64,000 nt of DNA from Photobacterium arenosum (GTDB lineage: Bacteria > Pseudomonadota > Gammaproteobacteria > Enterobacterales > Vibrionaceae): NCBI RefSeq assembly GCF_014841115.1, contig NZ_JACYTP010000008.1, positions 62,001 to 126,000 on the forward strand. The letters run 5' to 3'. A program made the position numbers and the translations under genes. This document shows, piece by piece, positions 34,570 through 46,500 of the stretch. The number at the start of each line of letters is the position of its first letter. Within the stretch, counting starts at the first letter, position 1. The notes below the pieces were generated by a model. That model was given only the letters and a program-made list of their open reading frames with translations. It was not told the DNA's origin and did not search any database.

Positions 34570-35877
34570 TCAGCGCACTGACTCAGCCCATTTGTCCGGG
34601 ATATCCACACGCATTTCATCCAGCAATTTACCCGTGGCATTCAGGACTCTGTATCTGGCCAGTATGCCGTCGTAAAAGGCTTGCAAATAGGCTTTGCGCG
34701 CATCAAACAGTTCATTTTCAGTGTTCAGTACATCAAGCAAAGTACGTTGCCCAATCTGAAACTGTTTCTCATAGGCGACTACGGTACGGGCCGATGCATC
34801 GACGTGCTTTTGTAAATACTGGGTCTGGCGTTCAGAGAGTTCCAGGGCGCTCCATGCCAGCCGGGTGCTTTCATCCAGCAGACGGTGCGCTCTGTCCCGA
34901 ATATCTTTGGATTTATTGATCTGGTACGCCGCCCGGCGGCTTTCTGCCATATCAGTACCGCCGTTATACAGGTTATAACGCATGCGTAACCCGGCTTTTA
35001 ATTCGTCGGTATGACCGGGTGTGCCTTCCAGATCTTCGCCCCACTCCTGAGAGGCCTCAATCGAGAAAGTCGGCCAGAAATCCCCGCGTTCCTGCTTGTA
35101 CTGATAATGGGCCGCATCAATATCATTGCTGGCGGTTTTCAGTGTCGGGTTGTTTTCCCTTGCTATCTCGATGGCCCGATCCAGCGATGGGGGAAGGTAG
35201 TTGATATCCACTTCCGGCTGAACCAGATTGACCGGCCGTTCACCGACTTCCCGGTAAAACTCCGTCACTTTGTCCTGCACGTTATTACGTGAAGCGATCA
35301 GGTTGGACTCCGCCCGTGCCAGCCGGCCTTCGACCTGTGACAAATCAGCAATCGAGCCAATACCGGCATCGGTGCGTTTTTTGATATCGGTATAAATTCG
35401 CTGGTGGATCTGGTAATTCGATTCCGAGAGTGACTGCACTTCCTGCGCCTGCAGAACATTGAGATACACCTCTGCGACCCGCAGCGCTTTGTCCTGCGCA
35501 TCGGCCAGTAACTGATAGCGTTGTGCCTCGGCTTCGGACTTATTGCGTTGGATATCGTGATAGGTGATGGAACCATCCCAGATTAGCTGGCTGATGCTGA
35601 TGGTGGCATCCGACGGATTATAATCACCCGTGCTGTTGGTGGTGTCATCGTAGTCTTCGTAGCCAATGCCGGCCTCCAGATCGACAGAAGGCAGATATTG
35701 CCCTCTCGATGCCCGGATAGATTCATAGCGACTCATGAAATCGTTATAGGCCCCTTTGATTTCCGGGTTGGAAGACAACGTCTGGGCAACCGCCTGCTCC
35801 AGCGATTGTGCCGAGGCCAGCCCGGTGATCAGCGCCAGGGTCAGTGCAGTACATACCTTGGTGTACAGATAGTGCAT
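34570..35877 (-). CDS. lapE: TolC-family outer-membrane channel, LapE/AggA-like
   Basis: A 435-aa outer-membrane efflux protein with signal peptide (YTKVCTALTLALITGLASA). Two OEP repeats are recognisable, beginning LEQAVAQTLSSNPEIKGAY and LDRAIEIARENNPTLKTAS, with long coiled-coil stretches between and the closing AYLQAFYDGILARYRVLNATG. It forms the outer-membrane exit duct of the type I secretion system and, by analogy with the Lap system, is where the adhesin's retention module lodges. It is 4 bp from the HlyD-like gene, in the same operon. Confidence 0.93.
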   Translation of the reverse strand: MHYLYTKVCTALTLALITGLASAQSLEQAVAQTLSSNPEIKGAYNDFMSRYESIRASRGQYLPSVDLEAGIGYEDYDDTTNSTGDYNPSDATISISQLIWDGSITYHDIQRNKSEAEAQRYQLLADAQDKALRVAEVYLNVLQAQEVQSLSESNYQIHQRIYTDIKKRTDAGIGSIADLSQVEGRLARAESNLIASRNNVQDKVTEFYREVGERPVNLVQPEVDINYLPPSLDRAIEIARENNPTLKTASNDIDAAHYQYKQERGDFWPTFSIEASQEWGEDLEGTPGHTDELKAGLRMRYNLYNGGTDMAESRRAAYQINKSKDIRDRAHRLLDESTRLAWSALELSERQTQYLQKHVDASARTVVAYEKQFQIGQRTLLDVLNTENELFDARKAYLQAFYDGILARYRVLNATGKLLDEMRVDIPDKWAESVR

Positions 35878-35881
35878 TGGT

Positions 35882-37252
35882 CTACTCCCTCAGGGCGGAA
35901 TTGCGGGCTTTCAGTATCGGGTTCAGTAAATACTGCAACACGGTACGTTTGCCGGTAATGATATCGGCCGACGCTGTCATTCCCGGTATGATGGGCAGCT
36001 GCTCACCGCTGTTATCCGCGAGATTGTTTGTTTCTGTTCGAATTTTTACCTGATAAAAACTGTTGCCTTCTTCATCCTGAATCGTATCGGCGCTGATTTG
36101 CTCCAGTGTGCCTTCTAAACCACCATAGACAGTGTAATCATAAGCCGAAAATTTAATCATTGCCTTGAGACCTGGACGTAAGAAGCCAATATCCTGTGGC
36201 AGCACTCTTGCTTCGATCACCAGGTTATCTTCGGTCGGTACTATGGCGACTATGTCCATGCCGGGCTGAATCACACCGCCTATGGTATTGAAATACAGGG
36301 TCTGCACCGTGCCATTGACCGGAGAGCGCACCAGGGTGCGCTGGACTTTATCCTCTAAACCGATACTGGACTGGTTCAGTGCATCGCGTCTGGCCGTGGC
36401 CTGATTGAGATCGGCCTGAATGTCTGAGCGGAATTTGAGGGCGACATCCAGACGCTTGAATTCAGCCTCCCGGATAGCCGCTTCAATGACAGGGATTTGC
36501 AGCTCAGTAGAGCGCATCTCTTTGCGGGTATCGTTGAGCTGGCGTTGCAGTTTCAGCAGCTCTATTTCAGGCACCACACCTTCATCTGCCAGCGGCTTGG
36601 TGATGTTGTATTCCCGGCTGGCCAGATTGTAGCCTTGTCGTTGCCCGCTTAGCCTGGAGCGGGCTTCAATCAGTTCCTGCTGCTTTTGCTGCAGTTGTTG
36701 GGTGGCAACGGCGAGCTGGCTTTCAATATTTGACAGATTATCGCTGTACTCAGCCTGCTGACGATTAACCAGATCCGGATACGTGCTGAGGAAGGTGTCA
36801 GGAAAAACCAGCGGCGGGCGGGATACTGACACCATTTTTTTTGTCTGATTAACCGTGACATTATCGAGCAAGGCATCAAGCCGGATGGCATCGGCCTGGG
36901 CGCTGGCCAGCTCCTGTGCCCTTTCATTGAAGTCGGACTGGAAACGGGTGTCGTCAATCATTAGCAGGGGCTGATCTTTTTGTACCTGTTCGCCTTCTTT
37001 TACCATCAGCGCTTTGACAATACCGCCTTCGAGGTTCTGCACCACCTGAAGCTGGGAGGAGGGGATAACTTTCCCGCTTCCTGTCGTTACCTGTTCCAGC
37101 TGTGCGCGGGATGCCCAGACACCTGCCACGATAAAGAAAATGACAATAACCCAGAGTATTAGCCTGGCACTGCTCGGTGTGTTGAGCAGCAGAGCGGCGG
37201 TTTTATCATCCACAAAATCAAGATGCTTGCGGTTCACTGACGGCGTCTTCAT
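35882..37252 (-). CDS. lapC: HlyD-family membrane fusion protein, LapC-like
   Basis: A 456-aa periplasmic adaptor that bridges the ABC transporter and the TolC-like duct. There is one N-terminal transmembrane helix (LILWVIVIFFIVAGVWAS), then a lipoyl half-motif (GSGKVIPSSQLQVVQNLEGG), a long coiled coil (residues ~85-290), the second lipoyl half (RSPVNGTVQTLYFNTIGGVI) and a beta-barrel ending YGGLEGTLEQISADTI. This is the canonical T1SS MFP layout and length. It is the first gene of the six-gene minus-strand operon and is divergent from the adhesin gene, with a 322-bp shared promoter region. Confidence 0.94.
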   Translation of the reverse strand: MKTPSVNRKHLDFVDDKTAALLLNTPSSARLILWVIVIFFIVAGVWASRAQLEQVTTGSGKVIPSSQLQVVQNLEGGIVKALMVKEGEQVQKDQPLLMIDDTRFQSDFNERAQELASAQADAIRLDALLDNVTVNQTKKMVSVSRPPLVFPDTFLSTYPDLVNRQQAEYSDNLSNIESQLAVATQQLQQKQQELIEARSRLSGQRQGYNLASREYNITKPLADEGVVPEIELLKLQRQLNDTRKEMRSTELQIPVIEAAIREAEFKRLDVALKFRSDIQADLNQATARRDALNQSSIGLEDKVQRTLVRSPVNGTVQTLYFNTIGGVIQPGMDIVAIVPTEDNLVIEARVLPQDIGFLRPGLKAMIKFSAYDYTVYGGLEGTLEQISADTIQDEEGNSFYQVKIRTETNNLADNSGEQLPIIPGMTASADIITGKRTVLQYLLNPILKARNSALRE

Positions 37253-37439
37253 ATCTGTCGGCGCTCTTGTTGAAGCTGCGAAATTGTCTCAATAGCAAGA
37301 CTGAGAGCAAATAACCCGGTTAAACACTCAACTTCCCGCTCCGACTTCAGTAGTTTGGCTATTAGTCCGAATGCGAAATCGATAACAGTGTGATGCTAAC
37401 CCACTGAATAACTCCGTATTGACAAGGATAGATCAAGAA

Positions 37440-37459
37440 AAGGTGATGTGTATCACTTC
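37440..37459. promoter_or_regulatory. CRP-like palindrome in the divergent adhesin/T1SS promoter region
   Basis: GGTGATGTGTATCACT contains GTGA-N6-TCAC, the CRP half-site layout, 115 bp before the adhesin ATG. A -10-like TACAAT lies at 37465-37470, so the site may overlap the -35 region and act on initiation. The 322-bp gap 37253-37574 otherwise holds no gene. A c-di-GMP-responsive enhancer site was not recognised. Confidence 0.5.
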
Positions 37460-37574
37460 TATTCTACAATTCTTAATTATCAGATGAGGAACACTGACCC
37501 GACAGTGAGTCAGCGAATGGCAAGACATCGTTGCTCACGACAAGGTTATTGCTTCCCTGTGTCAGCGAGGCGTT

Positions 37575-40500
37575 ATGGCAGAGTCTGTCTCAAATGGTCT
37601 GGCAACCCTGACCGTTGAAAACGGGGTGGTGTTTGTTATCAAGCCCGATGGCTCGGTGAAACCGGTCGACTTCGCCTACCAGGTTCAGCCCGATGAGCTG
37701 GTGGTCGCGAACGGCTATGCCCGTTATGTCATGATGCAAAACGGTGAGCCTGTGTTGGTCGATCGTCCCTGTCCGACCTGTGTTTTGCTGGATGGCGCCG
37801 GAGTCTGGGTGTCGGATCTTGCCGATAATGTTCAGTTTGAACAGCCTGACAGCGATCAAGCACCGCCGGTTGGGCTGGATATCGAACAGCTCCAGGCATT
37901 GATCCTGGCCGGGGAAGATCCAACGGAAGTGTTTGAAGCTGCTGCTGCAGGTTCCAGTGGTGAGGCCGCCAACAGTGGTTTCGTGGTTGTTGATTATGAT
38001 GGCGACAGCATACTTACCGAAGCGGGCTTTGATACAGATTATGAATTTGTGTTTCCTGAGTCAGACGAAGATACGGATGTCATCTACGCCGCAGGTGGCG
38101 GGGAATCCGTTTCACTGTCTGTGACGGAAGGCGATTTAGCGCCGGACACCTATCCCAGCCAAACAACGTCAGTTGTGCTGATAGAAGCCGGTACACTACC
38201 GCTCGATCCCACCAGTTTTACTTTTGACGCTAGCACTCTGAATGCTTTACTGAATGAACTCAACAGCGAAGTGACATCTGGCGGTCAGCCCGTCATTTTC
38301 CGTTTTGACGCTGGCCTGAATGCCATTGTCGGGGAAAGTCAGGGGCAAACTGTTATCACTGTTTCTCTGGTGGCTGAATCGAGTGGCCGGGATGTGGTTG
38401 TGACCTTGACGACCGTGTTGAGTGGTCCGGTTGATCACCTCGACAGCGGCGCTGGCGGCAGGGTTGCTATCGCTGATGATGTTTTGACGATTCTGGCAGA
38501 TATGCAGGGTGCTGATGTCGCCGGTAATGCCTTAGATACTCCTGTCAGCGTGACAGTCACTGTTGTGGACGGTACGGATCCTGCCTTTGGCGCAGACCCA
38601 GGTACACGTCTGGATGAATCGGCAGATATGGGCGTGGTGCAGATGGGCAACGTACCACTGGATATCGGCAGTGATGCTATTGAAGCCCTGGTGTTTAATG
38701 CGGATCAACCGGCGCTGAACGGGCTGACCAGCAACGGTTTGCCAACGACGCTGAGCGTCGATGGTAACCAGTTAACGTTGGTGGATGCTCAAGGCAATAC
38801 TGTCCTCGCCGTCAGTATTACACTGGATGGTGCCTATGCTTTCACACTGTTCCAGCCTATTGATGAGCTGATCTCAGATGAAACCGTCTTTAATCTGGGG
38901 GTGACAGCCATCGACTTTGATGGAGACACCACGCCTGGCACAGTGGTGTTGATCATTACTGACGGTAGCAATGCACCGGGCGGAGAAACGATTGATTTAG
39001 CTGTCACTGAACCGGATCTGTCGCCAAGCGGCTTTCCGGTAGCAAGCACAAATTCAGTCACTGTGACAGCGGGTGTCGACAGACTCGACCCTGCAACATT
39101 GGCCGTTGATACTACGCAGAGCGCTGCATTACTGGCTGAGTTATCCTCAGAAGTACAATCTGGCCATCAACCCCTGACATTCACTTACCTTCCACAGACG
39201 AATACAATCGAAGGACGCTTACCGGACGGCACGCTGGCCGTCGATATTGTGCTGACGCCTGCTCAGGCGGCCAATGGCCTGGATATGACGGTGAGTGCCA
39301 CGCTGACACAACATCTCCCCTTAAATCATAATCAGAGCGGGAACAGCGAAGGGCTGGTTGCAGTATCCGGCGATACTATAGTGATCACTGTTCCGGTGCA
39401 GGCGCAGGACACAGATGGTGATTTTCTGGATGATCCTGTGCTGGTCACCAGCACAATAACAGACGGTGTGTTTCCCGCTTTTGGTGATGACAGTGGTGCT
39501 ATCGTCAATGAAACAACGGATGACGGCATTGCCGTCGCAGGCCAGATCGTATTGGATATCGGCAGCGATGATGTAGCCTCCGTTACTATCATCGATAATC
39601 AGGCACTGGCTGATGCGATTGGCGCCCTGTCCAGTAACGGCAATCCGGTTAGCTACAACGTGAGTGACAATCAGCTGCAGATATCCGATGCCTCCGGCAG
39701 TGTCATTCTGACCGCGACCATCAGCATTGACGGCAGTTATGAAGTGATCATCACCGATTCGTTCGATGAGCTGAGCGCCGATGACCAGATCATATTGCCT
39801 GTGGCGGTACTGGCAACGGACGACGACGGCGATACAGCGCAGGGGCAGATCACCCTGACGATTCAGGATGGTGACAACGCGGCAGGCGGAGAAACGGGCA
39901 GCATTACCTTCACTGAACCTGATTCTGAGCCGGATAACTATCCGCAGACCGGCACCGATGACATTGTGATATCGGCTGGCGCCGACCGCTTAGTGCCCGA
40001 TTCGCTGGCGCTGGATCCGGCGCAGTTACAAGCCATTCTTGATGACCTGGGCGCGGTACTGACTTCGGATGCGCAGACCATCACTTTCTTGGTCAATCCA
40101 ACAACAGGTGTGCTGGAAGGCAGGTTGCCAGACAATTCACTGGCGTTAGCAATCAGTTTTACCGTGGCTCAGTCCGGCAGTAAAGATCTGGCGGTCAGCA
40201 TTACAGTAACCCAGCATGTGCCGTTAGATCATCTCGCCAGCGCAGTGATCTCGCCATATATCACCACTAACGGTGAGACGATTGCATTAACCTTGCCGCT
40301 GAATGCCGAAGATACCGACGGTGATAGTTTAGCGACACCGGCAGAAATCACTGTAGTGATAAATGACGGTGATTTACCTGAATTTCTGGTGGATACCGGG
40401 GTAACTGCCAATGAAACGGCTGATAACGGCCAGACATTGACAGGATCCATTGGCCTGGATATCGGCAGCGACGGTATTGCATCACTGGTGTTTGACGATA

Positions 40501-43500
40501 CCCAGCCGGATCTGACGCTCACCAGTAACGGCAATCCGCTGACTCTGGTCCCGAATGGCGATCAGATCACGCTGGAAGATGATAATGGCACAGTGATCAT
40601 GACGGTCACGATCACACCTGATGGTCAGTACAGTGTGATACTGACTGGCACGTTAGATCATCTGACCGGCGATTCGCTGGACATACCGATGAACCTCGTC
40701 ATCACAGATAATGACGGTGATCAGGATACGGGGCTGATCACTGTGACTGTCACTGATGGCGAAGATCCTCCGGGCGGTGAAGTGATTGCGGTGACAGTGA
40801 ATGAACCGGAGCTGGAGCCCAGTAATTATCCCGCTGAAAGCACTGCAACCGTGATCGTCTCAGCAGGAGAAGACAGGTTAGTACCGGAAACTGTCGAGAT
40901 CGATCCAGCTCAGCTTGCGGCGCTGGTCACAGAGCTGAATGCAGAGCTGACCTCAGGCGGACAAGCTTTGACTTTTGCCGTCAATGTGACGACAGGGGTG
41001 CTGGAAGGCACACTCGCAGATGGAACTGTCGTTCTCAGCATTCTGCCATCTGCCGTACAGGTGGCGGGCAGCAATGATATCAGCCTGACACTGAATGTGA
41101 TTCAGAATGCGCCGCTTGATCATAACCTGAACGGTAATAGCAACGGTTTTGTCACTGTCAATGGCGGGACGATTCTGATTAATTTGCCTGTTCAGGCCAG
41201 CGACGTGGATGGAGACCAACTGGCGCAACCGGTTGCTGCTACCGTGACTATTATTGACGGTAAGCTGCCGGCCTTTCTCGATGATACTCAAGTCACAGTG
41301 AACGAATCTGATGATCAGGGTGCCACTTTGCCCGGAAGCATAGGCATTGATATCGGCAGCGATGCGGTTGCCAGCCTGACGTTTTCACCGACTCAGCCGG
41401 GCCTGGTGGGGATACAGAGTAATGGCGAAGCGGTTACGGTTAACCGGTTAGATGATGAAACGCTGCAGGTGCTCGACGCTGGCGGTAATGTGATCCTGAC
41501 GGTCAGTATTGACGAGAGCGGTGCGTACGATGTCACCCTGACAGGTACTTTTGATCAGACAGATTCTGATCCTCTGGTGATACCGCTGAACGTGTTGCTG
41601 ACCGATGATGACGGAGACACCACGCCGGGCACTATCACTGTCAATATTACCGACGGCGGTGATGCCGCTGGCGGAGAGAGTGTCGCTGTTGCTATCACCG
41701 AGCCGGATTCTGATCCCACCCAGTATCCGGAAAGTAACAGTGAAGATATCGTTATTACCGCAGGCGCTGACAGATTAGTGCCGGAGTCGGTACAAATCGA
41801 TCCGGCCGACGTGCAGGCATTGCTGGATGAACTCAATGCCGAAGTGGCATCGGGTACATCGCCGCTGACGTTTAGCTATGATCCGGCCACTGGGGTGATG
41901 CAGGGCGCACTGGCCGACGGCACAGTCGCTGTCAGTATTGTGCTGACAGCCACTCAGGTCACAGGCAGCAATGATGTGTCGCTCAATCTGGCAGTCACTC
42001 AGAACCTGCCGCTCAACCATAATCTGGCAGGAAACAGCGATGGTTTCGTGTCTGTCAGCGGCGACAGTATTGCCATAAATTTCAATGTCCAGGCCGATGA
42101 TGTCGATGGCGACAGCCTGATTACACCGGTTAACGCGACGGTGACGATTAGCGATGGCGATATTCCCGCGCTGCTGGAAGATACAGGCGTCACCGTAAAT
42201 GAAACCATGGATAACGGCGTGCTGAACAGCGGTGGCAACATTGGTGTGGATATCGGCTCAGATGCCATAGCGACTCTGAATTTTGCGCCCGATCAGCCCG
42301 GATTATCCGGTATCAGCAGCAATGGCCAGTCAGTCAGCTTTGCGGTCAGTGACAATCAAATCACAGTGAGTGATGCCGATGGTAATCTCATACTGACAGT
42401 CACTGTTGCAGAAGATGGCAGCTACGATACGCTGCTGATCGGCACTCTGGATCAGGATACTGGCAACAGCCTGGATCTGCCGCTGAGCCTCATCATCACA
42501 GATGAGGATGGCGATACCAATACCGGCATTATCACTGTCACTGTAACCGACGGCGATGATCCTGCCGGTGGCGGAACGATTACCCTTGCGTTGACCGAGC
42601 CCGACCTGTCACCGAGCGGCTACCCGGCCACCAATTCAACCACGGCGGATGTTATCGCAGGGGAGGACAGGCTTGACCCGTCTACGATTGAAATCGACCC
42701 CGCTCAGTTGCAGGGGTTGATTGATGAACTGGAAGCAGAGCTGACATCAGGCGGACAGGCGCTGACGTTCAGCTATGACTCCGCAACGGGTGAGCTGACC
42801 GGCGCGCTGTCTGACGGTACGCCTGCCCTGACGATAACCCTGACCGCCGCACAGGCCGCGAACGGTCAGGATGTGACGCTCAGCTTTGCGACCACCCAGC
42901 ATTTACCGCTTGATCATCATCAAGCCGGTAATAATACCGGGCTGGTATCGGTCAATGGCACGGATTTGGTGGTCAGTATTCCGGTACAGCTTGCGGATGG
43001 GGATGGTGATTCACTGCAGCAGCCTGTCAATGCCCAGGTCACCATTACCGATGGCGTTCTGCCTTCACTCGGGACCGACAGCGGCACCAACTTCACTGAA
43101 ACCCTGGATGAACAGACGGTCAACGGCAGCATACCGCTGGACATTGGCAGCGATGCGATCGCCACACTTGAATTTGCACAGAATCAGCCATCGCTGGAGG
43201 ATCTGGTCTCAAACGGTGTGAACACCAGTTATACGGTGACAGGCAATGTCATCGAATTGGTGACAGACACAGACGGCACTCCCGTACTGACGGTCACTGT
43301 GAATACCGATGGCACATACACGGTTGTGCAGCATCTGCCGCTGGAGCAACTGGAGGAAGGGGATGTCACCGAGCTGGTGCTGCCGCTTATCGCTGTTGAT
43401 CAGGACGGTGACAGCAGTAATCAGGGCAATCTGATCATTAATATTTCCGACGGCCCGGATCCGGAAGGCGGCAACCGAACCCTCAGCATCACCGAAGGCG

Positions 43501-46500
43501 ATTTGGACACCACGGTTCCGGCAGACGCCTACCCGGTTGATAACGCCACCACCTTTGCAATTGCTGCCGTGACGGATGATCTGGTCGCCAGCACCCTGAT
43601 GCTGGAAGCCGGTGCGGCAGACACGCTGCAAAATGAGCTGTCCGCTCTGACCTCAAACGGTGAAGCGTTAATCGCAGTTGTCGATGAATCCGTCGATGGC
43701 GTTGTCACTATTACCCTGGTGACAACGGGCGGCAATGATCCTGTATTAACCGTGACATTCACGGCCACCCAGAATGGCAGCGACGTGGATGTGGCCGCCA
43801 GTGTGGAGCAGTTCCGCCCGTTAGAGCATGTCGATTTCAACGGCGACATCGTACTGGCCAATGGCAGCGACATTCGCATTGATGTGCCCTTGCAGATCGC
43901 CGACAGTGACGGTGATTTACTGATAACCCCGGATGTGACCCGGATTGCGATCATCGACGGTGATCTGCCGGCATTTGGCAGCGATTCCGGTGCCAGCCTC
44001 AATGAAGGCGATGACGGAGTGGCAACCGGTAACGGCAGCATAGCGGTGGATACCGGCAGTGACGATATTGTTGCTGTGTTCTTTGATGCGGCGCAGGCTG
44101 CGCTGGACAACCTGACCAGCAATGGCTTCGACACTGATTATCTGGTCAGCGGCGATACGATCACAGTGACCCGCACCGATGATCCCTCAGTCACTGTGCT
44201 GACAATCACCCTAGACACAGACGGCAACTATGTGGTGAACCAGACCCAGCCGCTCGATCAGTTTGATGCGCCGGATAACAATAATCTGTCCCTGACGGTA
44301 CTGGCACAGGACAGGGATGGCGATGTCAGCGCACCGGGCACGATAACAATCACCATTGCCGATGGCACCAACGCCGACGGCAGCTTTACCGGTGTGAATA
44401 CCATTGTCTTTACTGAAGGCGATCTCACCCCGGCCGATCCGGCTGACGGTTATCCGGTATCGGGACAGACAGAGTTAACGATCAATCCGGGTGTCGACAG
44501 ACTCGACCCGGCCACCACAACACTTGATGCTGCCACGCTGGCTCAGCTGATTGCCGAACTGGAGGCTGAAATCACCGCAGGCGGCCAGCCAGTGACAGCA
44601 AACTGGGACAATGCGACCAAGGTACTGACCCTGACCGCCGGTGGTGCAACCGTGCTGACCGCGACGCTGGCCGCCACCCAGAACGCCGATGGTGCAGGGC
44701 TTGATATCACACTGGTGGTTGAGCAGCTTGCCCCCTTGGATCATAACGGGACAGACACCTCAGGCCTGGTGGTGTCGCAAAATGATCAGATTCAATTCCA
44801 ATTGCCGGTTCAGGTGCAGGATAGCGATGGTGATTTTCTCGATAATCTGGTGCCGGTCAATGTGACGATTCAAGACGGTGATGATCCTGTACTCACTGCC
44901 ATTGAAGCGGTGAGCGTGACAGAAGCCGATCTGGATGGCGGCAATGGCGTCCATCCGGGCACCAATCCCGGCGGTGACGGCGAGTCTGCTACCGGCCAGA
45001 TCACGCTGGATTCCGGCTCTGATCAAGTGGCGGAATTTATCGTGGATGTCGATGCCTTTAACGCCGCCAATGCCGGACTGACCTCAGGCGGCAACCCTGT
45101 GACTCTGGTGTATGACGCCGGGACAGACACTTATCTGGGGCAGGCCAATGGCGTCACAGTGTTCATTCTGGATTTTGATGTGGTGACAGCCAGTTACAGC
45201 TTTACGCTGACCGGGGCGCTTGATCACCAGCAACCGGATGACGATACCAGCCTGCAGCTGGATTTCACCGTCACAGCTGTTGATCAGGATGATGATCCCA
45301 GCGGTGCGATCACCCTGTCGGTCACCGTGAATGATGACCTGCCGGTAACGACTGATGTGACTTTCGATACCTTAGTGGAAGGCCAGACAAGCAGCACGCT
45401 GGATCTGCTGGCGGTCAGCCAGGAAGGGGCCGATGATGCCCAAGTGACGGCCATTATTGACGCAGACGGTAACCGGACCGATTTAACGAGCGGGGCGCCG
45501 GATGCCAGTGGGTTTTTCGCGGTCGATATTTTTGAAAGCGGCCAGTTGATTGGTCAGTTATTCGTCCACCCGGAAGGTGACGCGTTTTTCGTGTCAGAGC
45601 CTGACATTGATCATGCCGATGCGGCCCTGACCAGCACGCTGACGTTCGAAGTGCTCGATGGCGATAACGATCTGGACACCAGCCTGATCAATTTGACTAT
45701 CACAGATGACAACCCGGTGCTCATTGTGGATCCTGCGCAGGGCGTGGAAGAGCAGGGACGCAATCCGGACCCGGACGAGAGTCTGGCCGATCCTGCGCTG
45801 GGGATTCCTGTCACCATGTCGATCGATCTGGGCGATCAGGACAGAGGCGAAACCATAGGTGATGTTTTTATTGTTCTGCCGGCTGACCCGCACGGGGATT
45901 TTTATTTTAACGGTGTGCTGATCACCCCGAGCGGCGGCCAGGTCCAAATTCCTGCCAGCGCGTTTACTGATCCCGACGGCGACGGTGTGTTTGAACTGCA
46001 AGGGGTGACCTTTGTACCGGAGCCTGATTATTCGACGGCCGCCGAGCCGGGCTTCTTGCTGGATTTCACCGTGACCGCTCAGATTGACGTCACACAAGGT
46101 ACGCCGCCTGCTCAGCTGACCGGCACCTTGTCCGTCGATGTGCAGGGCATTGCCGATGTGCCTGTCTGGGACGGCGCGGCACAGGTTCACTACGGCAACG
46201 GGCAGGAAGATGGCGATAACATCAATATCGGCCCGTCATTCAACGCCTTGCTGCAAGATACCGACGGCTCCGAAGAGCTGGTATACATTGTGCGCATTGT
46301 CGAAGGCGAGGGACAGATAGTCGGTGAAGGGCTGATTGATCAGGGCGACGGTTCGTTCCTGGTGCCTGTCAGTCAGATCAATACCGTGGCTGTCGACCCT
46401 GCTGAAAACTTCAGTGGTGATATTCGCCTTGAACTGATTGCGCAGAGTACCGAAACACTCAATCCTCTGGCTGGTTCGGAAACTGCCCAGTCTGTGGTGC

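Noticed and set aside
38118..45300. CRISPR-like or satellite repeat
   Set aside because: The ~0.9-kb periodicity is in-frame protein domain repetition within one adhesin ORF with diverged DNA.
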